Assembly: GCA_016471375.1 (NCBI GenBank)
Contig: WGLZ01000021.1
Span: 1 to 64,000 of the forward strand
From: Cyanobacteria bacterium RI_101
GTDB lineage: Bacteria > Cyanobacteriota > Cyanobacteriia > Cyanobacteriales > Microcystaceae
Length of the DNA: 64,000 nucleotides
Direction: 5' to 3'
Shown: positions 52,072-61,151 of the stretch, in pieces
Position numbering within the stretch: position 1 is the stretch's first letter
Layout: each line of letters starts with the position of its first letter
Notes under the pieces: generated by a model
The model's database searches: none
What the model saw: the letters and a program-made list of their open reading frames with translations, nothing else
What the model was told of the DNA's origin: nothing
Made by a program: the position numbers and the translations under genes

Positions 52072-53136
52072 TTGACTTCAGCGCCGCCGAGTCATGGGGG
52101 AGACCGGGTCTGGGCGGCGGCCTTGGCCCGTTGCCAGGATAACGAGTTATTGGATTTCAGCGCCAGTATTAGCCCCTTTGGCCCCTCCGCTGGAGTCGTC
52201 CAAGCGATCCAACAAGCTCTGCCCCGACTGCCCCACTACCCCGACCCTCAGTATCGGGTCTTGCGACAGGCTTTGGGAACGGCGCTGGGGTTGGCGCCGG
52301 ATTGGCTTCTACCGGGGAACGGCTCGGCGGAACTCTTGACCCTGGCGGCCCGGATGTTAGGGGACTGCTCGGAAGTTATCCTCGTTACCCCGGCTTTTGG
52401 GGACTATTTCCGCGCTCTAACCGGCGCTGGAGTTCCCATCCGAAGGTTAGTCTGGGACGTCTTTCAGCCTTTTCCCTGGGAAAAACTGAAGGAGCTAGGG
52501 GACGGGAGACGGGGCTTAATTCTCAATAACCCCCACAATCCCACGGGGGCCTTACTGCCCCGCAGGGAGATTTTACCCCTGTTGGAGCGCTTCGCCTGGG
52601 TGGTGGCGGACGAGGCCTTTATGGATTTTTTGCCGCCCCCGGAACAGGAGAGTTTACTGCCGGAGTTGCCAAATTTCCCCAATCTCATTGTTTTACGCTC
52701 CCTGACCAAGTTCCACGCTCTGGCGGGTCTGCGCTTAGGTTTCGCCGGCGCCGCTCCCCAGGTTTTAACCCAATGGCAAAACTGGCGGGATCCTTGGCCC
52801 GTGGGCGTCCTAGCGGAAGCCGCGGCGCTGGCGGCGATTGAGGATCAGGCGTTTGCCCAGAAAATTTGGCGCTGGTTGCCCCCGGCCCGGGGGGAGTTAG
52901 AACAGGGGTTAAACGCCCTCCCCGGACTGAAACCCCTTCCCGGCGCCGTTAATTTCCTCTTAGTGGCCAGCGCCGTCCCCGTTCCCCCTTTGCAGGAAGC
53001 CTTACTCAAAAATCATCGTATCCTGATCCGGGATTGTCTGAGTTTCCCTGAACTCGGAGACCGATTTTTCCGGGTCGCCGTCAGAACCCCGGCGGAAAAT
53101 CAACGCTTGCTTGCGGCTCTAGGGGAATGCTTATAA
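52072..53136 (+). CDS. cobD: CobD-type L-threonine-O-3-phosphate decarboxylase / HisC-like aminotransferase
   Basis: A 354-residue fold-type I PLP enzyme. SHGGDRVWAAALARCQDNEL and LLDFSASISPFGPS are the CobD N-terminus (HGG then D-F-S-x-x-x-x-P). LLPGNGSAELLTLAARML and LNNPHNPTGAL bind PLP, and the Schiff-base Lys is in LRSLTKFHALAGLRLGFAG. It is taken to make aminopropanol phosphate for cobalamin; a histidinol-phosphate role is the alternative. The start is TTG at 52072: no ATG precedes the conserved HGG motif. It lies four bases after the HU stop. Confidence 0.8.
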   Translation: MTSAPPSHGGDRVWAAALARCQDNELLDFSASISPFGPSAGVVQAIQQALPRLPHYPDPQYRVLRQALGTALGLAPDWLLPGNGSAELLTLAARMLGDCSEVILVTPAFGDYFRALTGAGVPIRRLVWDVFQPFPWEKLKELGDGRRGLILNNPHNPTGALLPRREILPLLERFAWVVADEAFMDFLPPPEQESLLPELPNFPNLIVLRSLTKFHALAGLRLGFAGAAPQVLTQWQNWRDPWPVGVLAEAAALAAIEDQAFAQKIWRWLPPARGELEQGLNALPGLKPLPGAVNFLLVASAVPVPPLQEALLKNHRILIRDCLSFPELGDRFFRVAVRTPAENQRLLAALGECL

Positions 53137-53137
53137 T
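53107..53137 (+). promoter_or_regulatory. Candidate promoter of glyA
   Basis: TATAAT at 53132-53137 lies at the end of the cobD-like gene, 45 bp before the glyA GTG. A weak TTGCTT is 19 bp upstream of it. Confidence 0.35.
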
Positions 53138-53181
53138 TAAGTCAAGTTTTTTCCCCAGCCGTTGTCAGGCTTGTCATCGAC

Positions 53182-54465
53182 GTGACCCAATCTCCCCTAG
53201 ATTTGTTAGCCCAAAGCGATCCGGCGCTCGCCGCCAGTATTGATCGAGAACTCCAGCGCCAAAGAACCCATATTGAACTGATTGCCAGCGAAAACTTTAC
53301 CTCCCCGGCGGTGATGGCGGCCCAGGGGTCGGTGTTGACCAATAAATACGCCGAAGGTCTGCCGGGTAAGCGCTACTACGGCGGTTGCGAGTTTGTGGAC
53401 GAAGCGGAGCAGTTGGCCATCGACCGGGCCAAGGCCCTCTTCGGCGCCGCCCACGCCAATGTTCAGCCCCACTCCGGCGCCCAGGCCAATTTCGCCGTTT
53501 TCCTGACCCTGTTACAACCGGGGGACACGATTTTAGGGATGGATCTCTCCCACGGCGGACACCTGACCCACGGCTCCCCGGTGAACGTCTCCGGGAAATG
53601 GTTCCAAGCCAAGCATTACGGTGTCAGCCCCGAAACCGAGCGCCTGGATTATGACTTGATCCGGGATCTGGCGCGACAAACCCAGCCGAAATTAATCATC
53701 TGCGGTTACTCCGCCTATCCCCGCGTCATCGACTTTGAGAAATTCCGGGCCATCGCCGATGAAGTCGGCGCTTACCTGTTGGCGGACATCGCCCACATCG
53801 CCGGTTTAGTGGCCGCGGGCCATCACCCCAGCCCCCTGCCCCACTGCGACGTCGTCACCACCACCACCCACAAAACCCTGCGGGGCCCCAGGGGCGGCTT
53901 AATCCTGACCAAAGACGCCGAACTGGGCAAAAAACTGGATAAAGCCGTCTTCCCCGGCACCCAGGGCGGCCCCCTAGAACACGTCATCGCCGCTAAGGCC
54001 GCGGCCTTTGGAGAGGCGCTGAAACCGGACTTTAAAACCTACTCCGGTCAGGTAATCGCCAACGCCCAGGCGCTCTGCCGCCAGCTTCAGGAGCGGGGCT
54101 TTAAACTGGTCTCCGACGGCACCGACAACCATCTCTGTCTAGTGGATCTGCGCTCCATCGGCATGACGGGGAAAGTTGCGGATAAATTAGTGAGCGAGAT
54201 CCAAATCACGGCCAATAAAAACACTGTCCCCTTTGACCCGGAATCTCCCTTCGTCACGAGCGGTTTGCGGCTCGGCTCCCCCGCCATGACCACCCGGGGC
54301 CTTGGGGAAAAGGAATTCGCCGAAATCGCCAATATCATCGCCGACCGTCTCCTCAACCCCGAAGACAGCGCCGTGGAAAAAGACTGCCGGCAACGGGTCG
54401 CCCGCCTCTGCGAGCGCTTCCCCCTCTATCCCCATCTGACCCAGCCGGTTCCGGCGCTGGTCTAA
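53182..54465 (+). CDS. glyA: Serine hydroxymethyltransferase
   Basis: A 427-residue SHMT, interconverting serine and glycine with tetrahydrofolate; in cyanobacteria it also serves photorespiration. The PLP-lysine motif is [36 protein letters not shown] and [14 protein letters not shown] are conserved. The start is GTG at 53182, giving [13 protein letters not shown] and matching the family length; there is no good ATG nearby. A candidate promoter lies at 53107-53137. Confidence 0.97.
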   Translation: MTQSPLDLLAQSDPALAASIDRELQRQRTHIELIASENFTSPAVMAAQGSVLTNKYAEGLPGKRYYGGCEFVDEAEQLAIDRAKALFGAAHANVQPHSGAQANFAVFLTLLQPGDTILGMDLSHGGHLTHGSPVNVSGKWFQAKHYGVSPETERLDYDLIRDLARQTQPKLIICGYSAYPRVIDFEKFRAIADEVGAYLLADIAHIAGLVAAGHHPSPLPHCDVVTTTTHKTLRGPRGGLILTKDAELGKKLDKAVFPGTQGGPLEHVIAAKAAAFGEALKPDFKTYSGQVIANAQALCRQLQERGFKLVSDGTDNHLCLVDLRSIGMTGKVADKLVSEIQITANKNTVPFDPESPFVTSGLRLGSPAMTTRGLGEKEFAEIANIIADRLLNPEDSAVEKDCRQRVARLCERFPLYPHLTQPVPALV

Positions 54466-54474
54466 TCCCCCGCC

Positions 54475-54483
54475 TGTTACAAT
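54475..54483 (+). promoter_or_regulatory. Candidate extended -10 promoter for the S1-domain gene
   Basis: TGTTACAAT (54475-54483) resembles TGn-TATAAT, 37 bp before the ATG at 54520. There is no -35 of note. Confidence 0.35.
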
Positions 54484-54519
54484 AAGTTTCGCCCGTTTAT
54501 CCTACCCGAACCCTTCCCT

Positions 54520-55407
54520 ATGGCTTCCGCTTTTTCCCACGACGACTTTGCCAAGGCGCTGGCTCAGCACGACTACCGCGCCGAAAAGGGACAAACGGTG
54601 AGGGGTAAGGTTTCCCAACACGCGTCCGACGGCGCCTACGTGGATTTTGGCGGTAAATCGCCGGGATTTTTGCCCCTAAATGAAGTGGGGCTGAACGCGG
54701 CGCCGGATCTGGCGACGGAACTACCTCTGGGGAGCGAGGGCGACTTTTTAGTGATCAGCGAGCAAAACGCCGAGGGCCAAGTTCTCCTCTCCCAGCGCCA
54801 GCTTCAGGTTCAGCAGGCCTGGGAGCAAATTGTCGAGGCGGAGGAGAGCAAAAAGATCCTGCAAATGCTGGTCACCGGCGTTAACCGGGGGGGCGTCACC
54901 GGGGAAGTGGGGGGTTTGCGGGGTTTTATTCCCCGCTCCCACTTGATGGAAAAGGACAATATGGACGGTTTAGTGGGGCAGATTGTGGAAGGCCACGTTT
55001 TAGAAGTTAACCAAGAAAACAATAAACTGGTTTTAACGCAACGGCAACTTCTCAAGGCCAGCGCCCTCAGTCAGATCGCCAAGGGCGTTATTCGAGAAGG
55101 GAAGGTGGTGAAACTCCAACCCTACGGCGTTTTTGTCGATCTCAACGGCGTGACGGGCTTACTGCATATTACCCAGATCAGCGGCGCTCGCATTGGCGAT
55201 TTAAATACCGTGTTTGAGTACGGGCAAAAAATCCAGGTTTATGTGCTGGATATTGACGACTTTAAGGGACGGATTTCCCTCTCCACCCGCATTTTAGAAA
55301 CCTATCCGGGGGAATTGATTGAAAAATTCGCCGAAATGATGGAGGACGCGCCAAACCGTTTGGAGTTGGTTCAGTCCAAGCTCAGTAAGGCTGAAGGCGA
55401 GGAATAA
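54520..55407 (+). CDS. S1 RNA-binding domain protein (small S1 homologue)
   Basis: A 295-residue protein of three S1-like units: GQTVRGKVSQHASDGAYVDF (about 23-42), KILQMLVTGVNRGGVTGEVG (about 111-130) and VIREGKVVKLQPYGVFVDLN (about 190-210). Cyanobacteria have two or three rps1-like genes; this short one resembles the second, Rps1b-like type, acting in translation initiation or mRNA binding. The acidic C-terminus ends KLSKAEGEE. The PAP/fibrillin gene starts three bases after the stop. Confidence 0.88.
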   Translation: MASAFSHDDFAKALAQHDYRAEKGQTVRGKVSQHASDGAYVDFGGKSPGFLPLNEVGLNAAPDLATELPLGSEGDFLVISEQNAEGQVLLSQRQLQVQQAWEQIVEAEESKKILQMLVTGVNRGGVTGEVGGLRGFIPRSHLMEKDNMDGLVGQIVEGHVLEVNQENNKLVLTQRQLLKASALSQIAKGVIREGKVVKLQPYGVFVDLNGVTGLLHITQISGARIGDLNTVFEYGQKIQVYVLDIDDFKGRISLSTRILETYPGELIEKFAEMMEDAPNRLELVQSKLSKAEGEE

Positions 55408-55410
55408 CCG

Positions 55411-56052
55411 ATGGCGACGTTAATCGGTCTTGCTCCTAAAGGCCAACTCCTAGATCTGCTGGCTCCCCTGCAAGCTCAAATTCAAGACGCGCCGCTGACG
55501 CCGCTAACATTGCCCCCCGCTACGGCGGAACGGATCGAAACCTTGACCCAACAGGTGGAAGCGGAAAACCCCACCCTCAATCCCCTCCTCTACGCCCCCC
55601 AAAAATTGGACGGGGTCTGGCGGCTCCGCTATTCCACAGCTCGGGAAATTAAGGCGCTGGCCAAACTCCCCTTGGGGCTGCGGGTCGGTAACATTTATCA
55701 GGCCATTACCGTGGGGGAACAGTCCTTTATAAACCAAGCCTTTGTGCGCCATCCCCTGGGCTTAATCAGCGGCTATGTGAAAGTCACCGCCCGTTTTACC
55801 ATCGCGAAACAGGATAATCCTCTGCCGGATAAACGCATTCATGTGGAATTTTTAGAGCGTATCCTCGCTATCCAACGCGTAGGGGGAATCGCCACTCCGG
55901 CGCTAGACCCCTTTAAGACCGTCCCCGCTCGGGGGCCCCAGGGTCGGATTCCCTATTTGGATATCACCTATCTAGACGACGATTTCCGTATTGGTCGAGG
56001 CGGGGAAGGCAGTTTATTTGTCTTGTCCAAAGTTCGAGAAATAGCGCCTTGA
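55411..56052 (+). CDS. PAP/fibrillin family protein
   Basis: A 213-residue plastoglobulin/fibrillin (plastid lipid-associated) homologue. The core shows LDGVWRLRYSTAREIKALAK, SFINQAFVRHPLGLISGYVK and the C-terminal PYLDITYLDDDFRIGRGGEG that closes the lipocalin-like barrel (GRGGEGSLFVL). In cyanobacteria and plastids such proteins sit at thylakoids and bind or protect lipids under light stress. The start is ATG at 55411, three bases after the S1-domain gene, so the two are translationally coupled. Confidence 0.88.
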   Translation: MATLIGLAPKGQLLDLLAPLQAQIQDAPLTPLTLPPATAERIETLTQQVEAENPTLNPLLYAPQKLDGVWRLRYSTAREIKALAKLPLGLRVGNIYQAITVGEQSFINQAFVRHPLGLISGYVKVTARFTIAKQDNPLPDKRIHVEFLERILAIQRVGGIATPALDPFKTVPARGPQGRIPYLDITYLDDDFRIGRGGEGSLFVLSKVREIAP

Positions 56053-56192
56053 CCATTAGGCCGTAGCGAGCATTAAACCTTCCGACAGGGGAGACATCGC
56101 TAGCGGTTGTAGGTGATTCGTTAATCAAGCCCTTTGCGATCAAGGCGTAGATTGACCGCCCCGCCCCTCCACTTGCCACTGCCACATATAGC

Positions 56193-57431
56193 TTAGACTG
56201 ATTTTTCCGCGCCCAGAACCTCCAGAATCCCCTCCAGCGCCAGCGCCGCTTGAGTCCAATGGGTTCCGCCCTGGCAAAAGAGAATATAGGGTTCCCGCAG
56301 AGGGCCGTCCGCGGACAACTCCGAAGTGCTGCCGTCGATAAACGTGCCCCCCGCCATCACCACGGCGCTTTCATAGCCCGGCGTCTGGGCGGGAACCGGA
56401 TCTAAATAGGACCCCACCGGGGAACAGGACTGAATCGCCTTACAGACGGCGATCAATTTTTCCGGGGAACCCAGTCGAACCGCTTGAATGACGTCCCGGC
56501 GGGGCGCTAGGGGCGAGGGATTAACAGGGTAGCCCAAGCGGTCAAAGACGTAGGCGAAGAGGTGACTCCCTTTGAGCGCCTCCCCCACCATTTGGGGCGC
56601 GAGGAAAAGCCCCTGGAACAAAAGACGGTTTTGGTCAAAGGTCGCGCCGCCTTCCGAGCCAATACCCGGCGCCGTTAGCCGACAGGTCGCGGCTTCCACA
56701 AGATCGGCGTTCCCCGCCAGATAGCCCCCGGCCGCGACAATAGTTCCCCCCGGATTTTTAATTAAAGACCCCGCCAACAAATCGGCGCCGACCGCCGTCG
56801 GTTCCCGCAGATCGACAAATTCGCCGTAGCAGTTATCCACAAAACAAACTGTCCGGGGATTTTGAGCTTTAACGCTCTGGACGACGCGCTCAATCTCCTC
56901 CAGGGAGAGGCTGGGGCGCCAACTATAGCCGCAGGAGCGCTGGATCAGAACCAGCCGGGTTTGAGGGCGAACCGCGGTTTTAAGGGCGTCCCAATCAATA
57001 CTTCCCCCCGGCGCTAGGGGCAATTCCCGGTAATCAATGTTAAAGTCAGCCAAGGAGCCTTGCCCGGCGCCGCGTTTGCCAATGACTTCTTCCAAGGTGT
57101 CGTAGGGCGCGCCGGCTACCGCCAATAGCTCGTCTCCAGGGCGTAAAACCCCGTAGAGCGCGCAGGCGATGGCGTGGGTGCCAGAGACCATCTGCACCCG
57201 AACCGCGGCGGCTTCGGCGCCCATCGCTTCAGCGAAAACCCGGTCGAGGACTTCCCGTCCCAGATCGTTGTGGCCGTAGCCGCTAACGCTGGCGAAATGC
57301 TGGACGCCCAGTCGGTGGTTGCGAAAAGCGCCGAGAACTTTAGCCAGGTTCTCCTTGACCTTTGCGTCAATTTCCGAAAAGATTGGGGAAAGGGCGTTTT
57401 GAGCCTCTCGGATTAATTCTGCGTTGTTCAT
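56193..57431 (-). CDS. Methionine gamma-lyase family (aluminium resistance protein-like) PLP enzyme
   Basis: A 412-residue fold-type I PLP protein annotated in many genomes as YnbB or aluminium resistance protein. FASVSGYGHNDLGREVLDRV, VQMVSGTHAIACALYGVLRP, CFVDNCYGEFVDLREPTAVG and the PLP-lysine loop LIKNPGGTIVAAGGYLAGN identify it. The later GIGSEGGATFDQNRLLFQGL and GGTFIDGSTSELSADGPLRE are also conserved. The reaction has not been established; the label methionine gamma-lyase reflects fold only. It is divergent from the desaturase gene. Confidence 0.88.
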   Translation of the reverse strand: MNNAELIREAQNALSPIFSEIDAKVKENLAKVLGAFRNHRLGVQHFASVSGYGHNDLGREVLDRVFAEAMGAEAAAVRVQMVSGTHAIACALYGVLRPGDELLAVAGAPYDTLEEVIGKRGAGQGSLADFNIDYRELPLAPGGSIDWDALKTAVRPQTRLVLIQRSCGYSWRPSLSLEEIERVVQSVKAQNPRTVCFVDNCYGEFVDLREPTAVGADLLAGSLIKNPGGTIVAAGGYLAGNADLVEAATCRLTAPGIGSEGGATFDQNRLLFQGLFLAPQMVGEALKGSHLFAYVFDRLGYPVNPSPLAPRRDVIQAVRLGSPEKLIAVCKAIQSCSPVGSYLDPVPAQTPGYESAVVMAGGTFIDGSTSELSADGPLREPYILFCQGGTHWTQAALALEGILEVLGAEKSV

Positions 57432-57670
57432 GCGGAGGGGTGGAATTCTTTTTTATAAATTTTTTTAATGTTTATAATGAAGGCTCACCATCTAAAATAA
57501 GCATTGAACGCCTCTTAGGGCTGTTATGTCAATCTCTCTCCTAGTAAATTCCATTTAACCCTAACCTTTAACTAATTTTTTAATTTCTGGATCTTCTACG
57601 GATTTTTTCATAACAGTTTTAAGGCTTCGACCCTTTTTTGACTTTTTTGGTTCTATATCTTAGGTATTTC

Positions 57671-58507
57671 ATGACTGTCGCGCTTCCCAATCCGCCAAAG
57701 GATAATTTAACCCCATCCTGGAGCGTTATTGTTTACTTTACGATCATCCACGTCTTGGCGTTACTGGCTTTTTTACCTCAATTCTTTAGCTGGAAGGCCG
57801 TCGGCGCCGCCCTCTTGCTCTACTGGATCACCGGCGGAATCGGTATTACTTTGGGCTTCCACCGTCTTATTTCCCACCGCAGTTTTGTCGCCCCCAAATG
57901 GCTAGAGTATATTCTGGCTTTCTGCGGGACTCTAGCCTGCGAAGGCGGCGTCGTCGATTGGGTGGGTCTTCATCGGATGCATCACAAATATTCCGACACC
58001 GCCCAGGATCCCCACGACTCGAACCGGGGCTTTTGGTGGAGTCATTTAGGCTGGATGCTCTATAATATCCCCGCCGATAGCGATATTCCCCGCTACACCC
58101 AGGACATCAAAGACGACAAGGTGTACCAATTTCTCCAAAAATTCATGATTCCGATTCAGGTGACTCTAGGGTTAATCCTCTACGCCGTCGGCGGTTGGCC
58201 CTGCGTGATTTGGGGCATTTTTCTCCGCTTGGTTCTAGTATTTCACTTTACTTGGTTTGTCAACAGCGCCACCCACAAGTTCGGCTACGTTAGTCACGAC
58301 TCCAAAGACCACTCCCGCAACTGCTGGTGGGTGGCCCTCCTCACCTTCGGGGAAGGCTGGCACAACAACCACCACGCGTTCCAATACTCGGCCCGTCACG
58401 GTTTGGCTTGGTGGGAAGTGGATATTACTTGGATGACCATTAAGTTTTTAGAATTTTTGGGTCTGGCGAAGGATATTAAACTGCCGGCCCTTAAGCCCGA
58501 AAACTAA
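57671..58507 (+). CDS. desC: Acyl-lipid delta-9 (C9) fatty acid desaturase
   Basis: A 278-residue membrane di-iron desaturase. The three His boxes are HRLISHR, HRMHHKYSD and HNNHHAFQYSARHG. Four membrane helices flank them. The C-terminus follows the DesC pattern, so the enzyme should add the first double bond to membrane lipids. The open frame begins at 57638, but ATG at 57671 (MTVALPNPPKDNLTPSW) is preferred because the first 11 residues (FLVLYLRYF) look like spacer translation. The AT-rich spacer 57432-57670 probably holds a cold- or light-responsive promoter; no operator is recognised. Confidence 0.94.
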   Translation: MTVALPNPPKDNLTPSWSVIVYFTIIHVLALLAFLPQFFSWKAVGAALLLYWITGGIGITLGFHRLISHRSFVAPKWLEYILAFCGTLACEGGVVDWVGLHRMHHKYSDTAQDPHDSNRGFWWSHLGWMLYNIPADSDIPRYTQDIKDDKVYQFLQKFMIPIQVTLGLILYAVGGWPCVIWGIFLRLVLVFHFTWFVNSATHKFGYVSHDSKDHSRNCWWVALLTFGEGWHNNHHAFQYSARHGLAWWEVDITWMTIKFLEFLGLAKDIKLPALKPEN

Positions 58508-58523
58508 CGCCGGAGCCGCCGCC

Positions 58524-59987
58524 ATGAAAAGCCGTTTCTTGCTCGCCCCCAACCGCTTTGAAGGAGCGGCGCTTTTGGCCATCGCCTTGCTAGGCGGTTT
58601 AATTAGCTTCCAACTCCTCTGGGGGCGCCCCGCCCCCCTTCGGGTTGTTTATACTAACTGGCAAAACAAAAAAATCGGCGCTCAGGATCGCATTTTGAGC
58701 CTTGGTTTTAATCAGCCCATCGACGGGAAGGGATTAAGCCGGCTCTGGAAAATTTCTCCGGCTCTGGCGGGTCAGTTGAGTTGGCAGGGCAAACGCCTCT
58801 TTTACTCCCTCGCGGAAACACCCCGGTACGGGGTCAACTATCAGATTCAACTCCAGCCCGCGGCGGAAGGATCTGGGAGGGAACTGGAAAATTTCACCTC
58901 CTTAGCCAGCGCCCGCAACCGCTCCTTTTTTTACATTGGGACTGACGGGGAAGAACGGGGTCGTTTAATTTTATTTGACCTCACCGATCCCCAAAAACTC
59001 CAAAAAACGATTCTTACTCCCAAGGATTTACTGGTTCGTCAATTTCAAGTTTATCCCCAGGGCGACCGGATTCTCTTCATCGCCTCCGATCCCCGAGAAC
59101 GTCAGCCCCAGTTGGCGCTTTTTACCGTCACCACCGGCGTGCATCATAATAAAACCCAACAAAGCGCCGAAATTCCCGGACGGCTAGAGCGCCTGCTAGC
59201 GGAGGACGGCTACGACACCCTGCAAATCGCCCTGGCTCAGCGGGGAGAGCGGGGCGCCCTCCTGCGCCAAAATCGTCAAAATCCGGCGGATCGAGGACTG
59301 TGGATTCTAGAACCGGACGGGAGCGCCCGCCCCCTTGGGGTAAAAGCGGAGCAGTTTCGTCTCTCGCCTCGGGGTTCTCAGGCGGCCTTCCGTCAGGGAG
59401 ACGGAGTGGGGATAGCGCCGTTGACTCCCGAAGGGGGGAGTCCCCAGTTCTGGCGCGGCTATGAGCGGGCCATGGCCTTTACCCCGGACGGTAACGGGGT
59501 GTTGTTAACTCAAATCAACGACGACTACACCTATTCTCTGGTGATTAAAAATAGCCAGACCCAGGAAGCTGAAGCTGTTTTTCGCTCTGTTTACCCGGTT
59601 CAAACCTGCGAGTTTGACCCCCTCCCGCCCCAGGATTTATATTGTCTAAAAACGGAGATGGTCAATCAGGGGGAGGGGAATTTTCAGGAAGAAACTTTTT
59701 TAATCCGCGTCGACCGCAAAACTGGCAAAACCCAGTCTCTCCTAGCGTTGCCCAATTATCCCGACGCCCAGCTCAGCTTAGCGCCGGACGGTTCGGCTTT
59801 ACTGTTAGATCAGGCGGCGACCGCTTCCCCCGTCGGCGCTAACGAGGTTTTAACGCCCTCCCAGCAAGCGGTGACAGAGGCGCGAATCTGGCTGTTGCCT
59901 TTAGCGGAGTTGCGTCAAACCCAGGGCGCTCCCCGGCTAGCGCCCCAGGAAGTAACCGCGGGCTTCGGGCCCCTTTGGCTCCCCTAG
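58524..59987 (+). CDS. Membrane-anchored beta-propeller-like hypothetical protein
   Basis: A 487-residue protein. Residues 16-34 (AALLAIALLGGLISFQLLWG) are a single membrane anchor. Residues 40-110 contain a Big/Ig-like segment (RILSLGFNQPIDGKGLSRLW). The rest resembles a TolB/WD-type propeller: repeats such as QVYPQGDRILFIASDPRERQ, RLSPRGSQAAFRQGDGVGIA, AFTPDGNGVLLTQINDDYTY and SLAPDGSALLLDQAATASPV (P-x-G-x-x-hhh) occur about every 50 residues. It is probably periplasmic. It follows desC by 16 bp, so the two may be cotranscribed. Function is unknown. Confidence 0.75.
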   Translation: MKSRFLLAPNRFEGAALLAIALLGGLISFQLLWGRPAPLRVVYTNWQNKKIGAQDRILSLGFNQPIDGKGLSRLWKISPALAGQLSWQGKRLFYSLAETPRYGVNYQIQLQPAAEGSGRELENFTSLASARNRSFFYIGTDGEERGRLILFDLTDPQKLQKTILTPKDLLVRQFQVYPQGDRILFIASDPRERQPQLALFTVTTGVHHNKTQQSAEIPGRLERLLAEDGYDTLQIALAQRGERGALLRQNRQNPADRGLWILEPDGSARPLGVKAEQFRLSPRGSQAAFRQGDGVGIAPLTPEGGSPQFWRGYERAMAFTPDGNGVLLTQINDDYTYSLVIKNSQTQEAEAVFRSVYPVQTCEFDPLPPQDLYCLKTEMVNQGEGNFQEETFLIRVDRKTGKTQSLLALPNYPDAQLSLAPDGSALLLDQAATASPVGANEVLTPSQQAVTEARIWLLPLAELRQTQGAPRLAPQEVTAGFGPLWLP

Positions 59988-59994
59988 GAATCCG

Positions 59995-60216
59995 TTACTC
60001 GGCCTCTTCCCAGACTTCGACTTGCAGAACGGCTTCGATGGGATCTTGCATCGAAAAGCCAAATTCCTGCAATTCGTTTTTCCAGAAGGCCCAGTCTTCC
60101 CCGTAGAGAAGCGCCAATTTCCAGAGTCTATCCTGGGGTTTAATCGCTTTAGCTTCCACTAAAGAAGCCATTTTGCGCTGAAACTTCTCCATGGGTTGGG
60201 CAAGTTTTTGAACCAT
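59995..60216 (-). CDS. Small conserved hypothetical protein
   Basis: A 73-residue helical protein: MVQKLAQPMEKFQRKMASLV, then KAIKPQDRLWKLALLYGEDW and the acidic end VLQVEVWEEAE. It has conserved-looking aromatic positions (YGEDWAFWKNEL) and good codon usage. It is convergent with the propeller-like gene, with a 7-bp gap. MEKF at 60192 is an alternative start. I recognise no named family. Confidence 0.62.
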   Translation of the reverse strand: MVQKLAQPMEKFQRKMASLVEAKAIKPQDRLWKLALLYGEDWAFWKNELQEFGFSMQDPIEAVLQVEVWEEAE

Positions 60217-60390
60217 AACCTATGCTATTTTAGTAAATTAGTTGCGTTGATAAATCGCGGGTAGGCAAAGCTACCGTTAAAATTGAGCGGGATTCAGCAA
60301 TGAAACATCAACTAGGCTCAACGGTCATTCTCCGAAAAAAGCGCCTTTCCCGCTACTCGTTACCCTAAGTTTTACCCCATCGGCGCTGAA

Positions 60391-61077
60391 ATGGCAAGCG
60401 ATAAGTTCTCTGAGTTCGGCAATTACGACCCCGGCGCCGCTTTTTCCTTGCCCCGGGCCAGGGAAATTCAGGATAGGGGACGTCGTCAAATCTGTCCGCA
60501 AGCGCCGAAAAATTTTCATCCTCGTCTGATCGCCGGCGCCGACGTCGCCTTTCCTCGGGGGGCTAACCTCGCCCAGGGGGCAATAGTGGTTTTGAATTAC
60601 CCGGAACTAACGGTTCAGGAAACGGCGCTGGCTCAACTGCCCTTAACGGTTCCCTATATTCCCGGCTATCTCTCCTTTCGAGAACTGCCCGTCTTGCTAG
60701 AGGCTTGGCGACAACTGCGTTGCGACCCGGATTTAATTCTCTGCGACGGCCAGGGCCACGCCCATCCCCGGCGCTTTGGTCTCGCTTGTCATCTCGGTCT
60801 GGCGTTGACGAAACCAACCATCGGCGTCGCCAAATCTCTATTAACAGGTCGTCATGAGCCTGTTCCGCCTCAAAAGGGGGCTTGGGCGCCCCTGATGGAC
60901 GGAGCGGAAACCCTCGGCGCCGTTCTCCGTTCTCGGACTAACGTTCGCCCTCTCTATATTTCCGTCGGCCATCTTCTCTCTTTAGAGGAAGCCGTGGCAT
61001 GGACTCAGAATTGTCTAACTCGTTACCGTTTGCCGGAGCCGACCCGTCTGGCGGACAAAGCCAGTCGGCGCCGTTAA
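60391..61077 (+). CDS. nfi: Endonuclease V
   Basis: A 228-residue EndoV that nicks DNA (or RNA) next to deaminated bases such as inosine. Active-site acidic residues are in LIAGADVAFPRG (Asp), YLSFRELPVLLEAW (Glu) and LILCDGQGHAHPRRFGLACH (Asp and His), and KPTIGVAKSLLTG is the Lys-containing wedge region. LYISVGHLLSLEEAVAW ends the fold. All key residues are present. The first 20 residues (MASDKFSEFGNYDPGAAFSL) are a divergent N-terminus; the start may be later. It is on the plus strand, alone. Confidence 0.93.
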   Translation: MASDKFSEFGNYDPGAAFSLPRAREIQDRGRRQICPQAPKNFHPRLIAGADVAFPRGANLAQGAIVVLNYPELTVQETALAQLPLTVPYIPGYLSFRELPVLLEAWRQLRCDPDLILCDGQGHAHPRRFGLACHLGLALTKPTIGVAKSLLTGRHEPVPPQKGAWAPLMDGAETLGAVLRSRTNVRPLYISVGHLLSLEEAVAWTQNCLTRYRLPEPTRLADKASRRR

Positions 61078-61151
61078 AATTTTGGTTTTAAGTCCTAAAG
61101 CTCTGCTAGGATTTGGGTGAACTTTTCCCGTTTCTAGGAACTCTAACCCCA

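Noticed and set aside
60301-60369. 22-codon frame with ATG (MKHQLGSTVILRKKRLSRYS)
   Set aside because: Too short to support; no ribosome-binding site and no match to small photosystem or cytochrome subunits.
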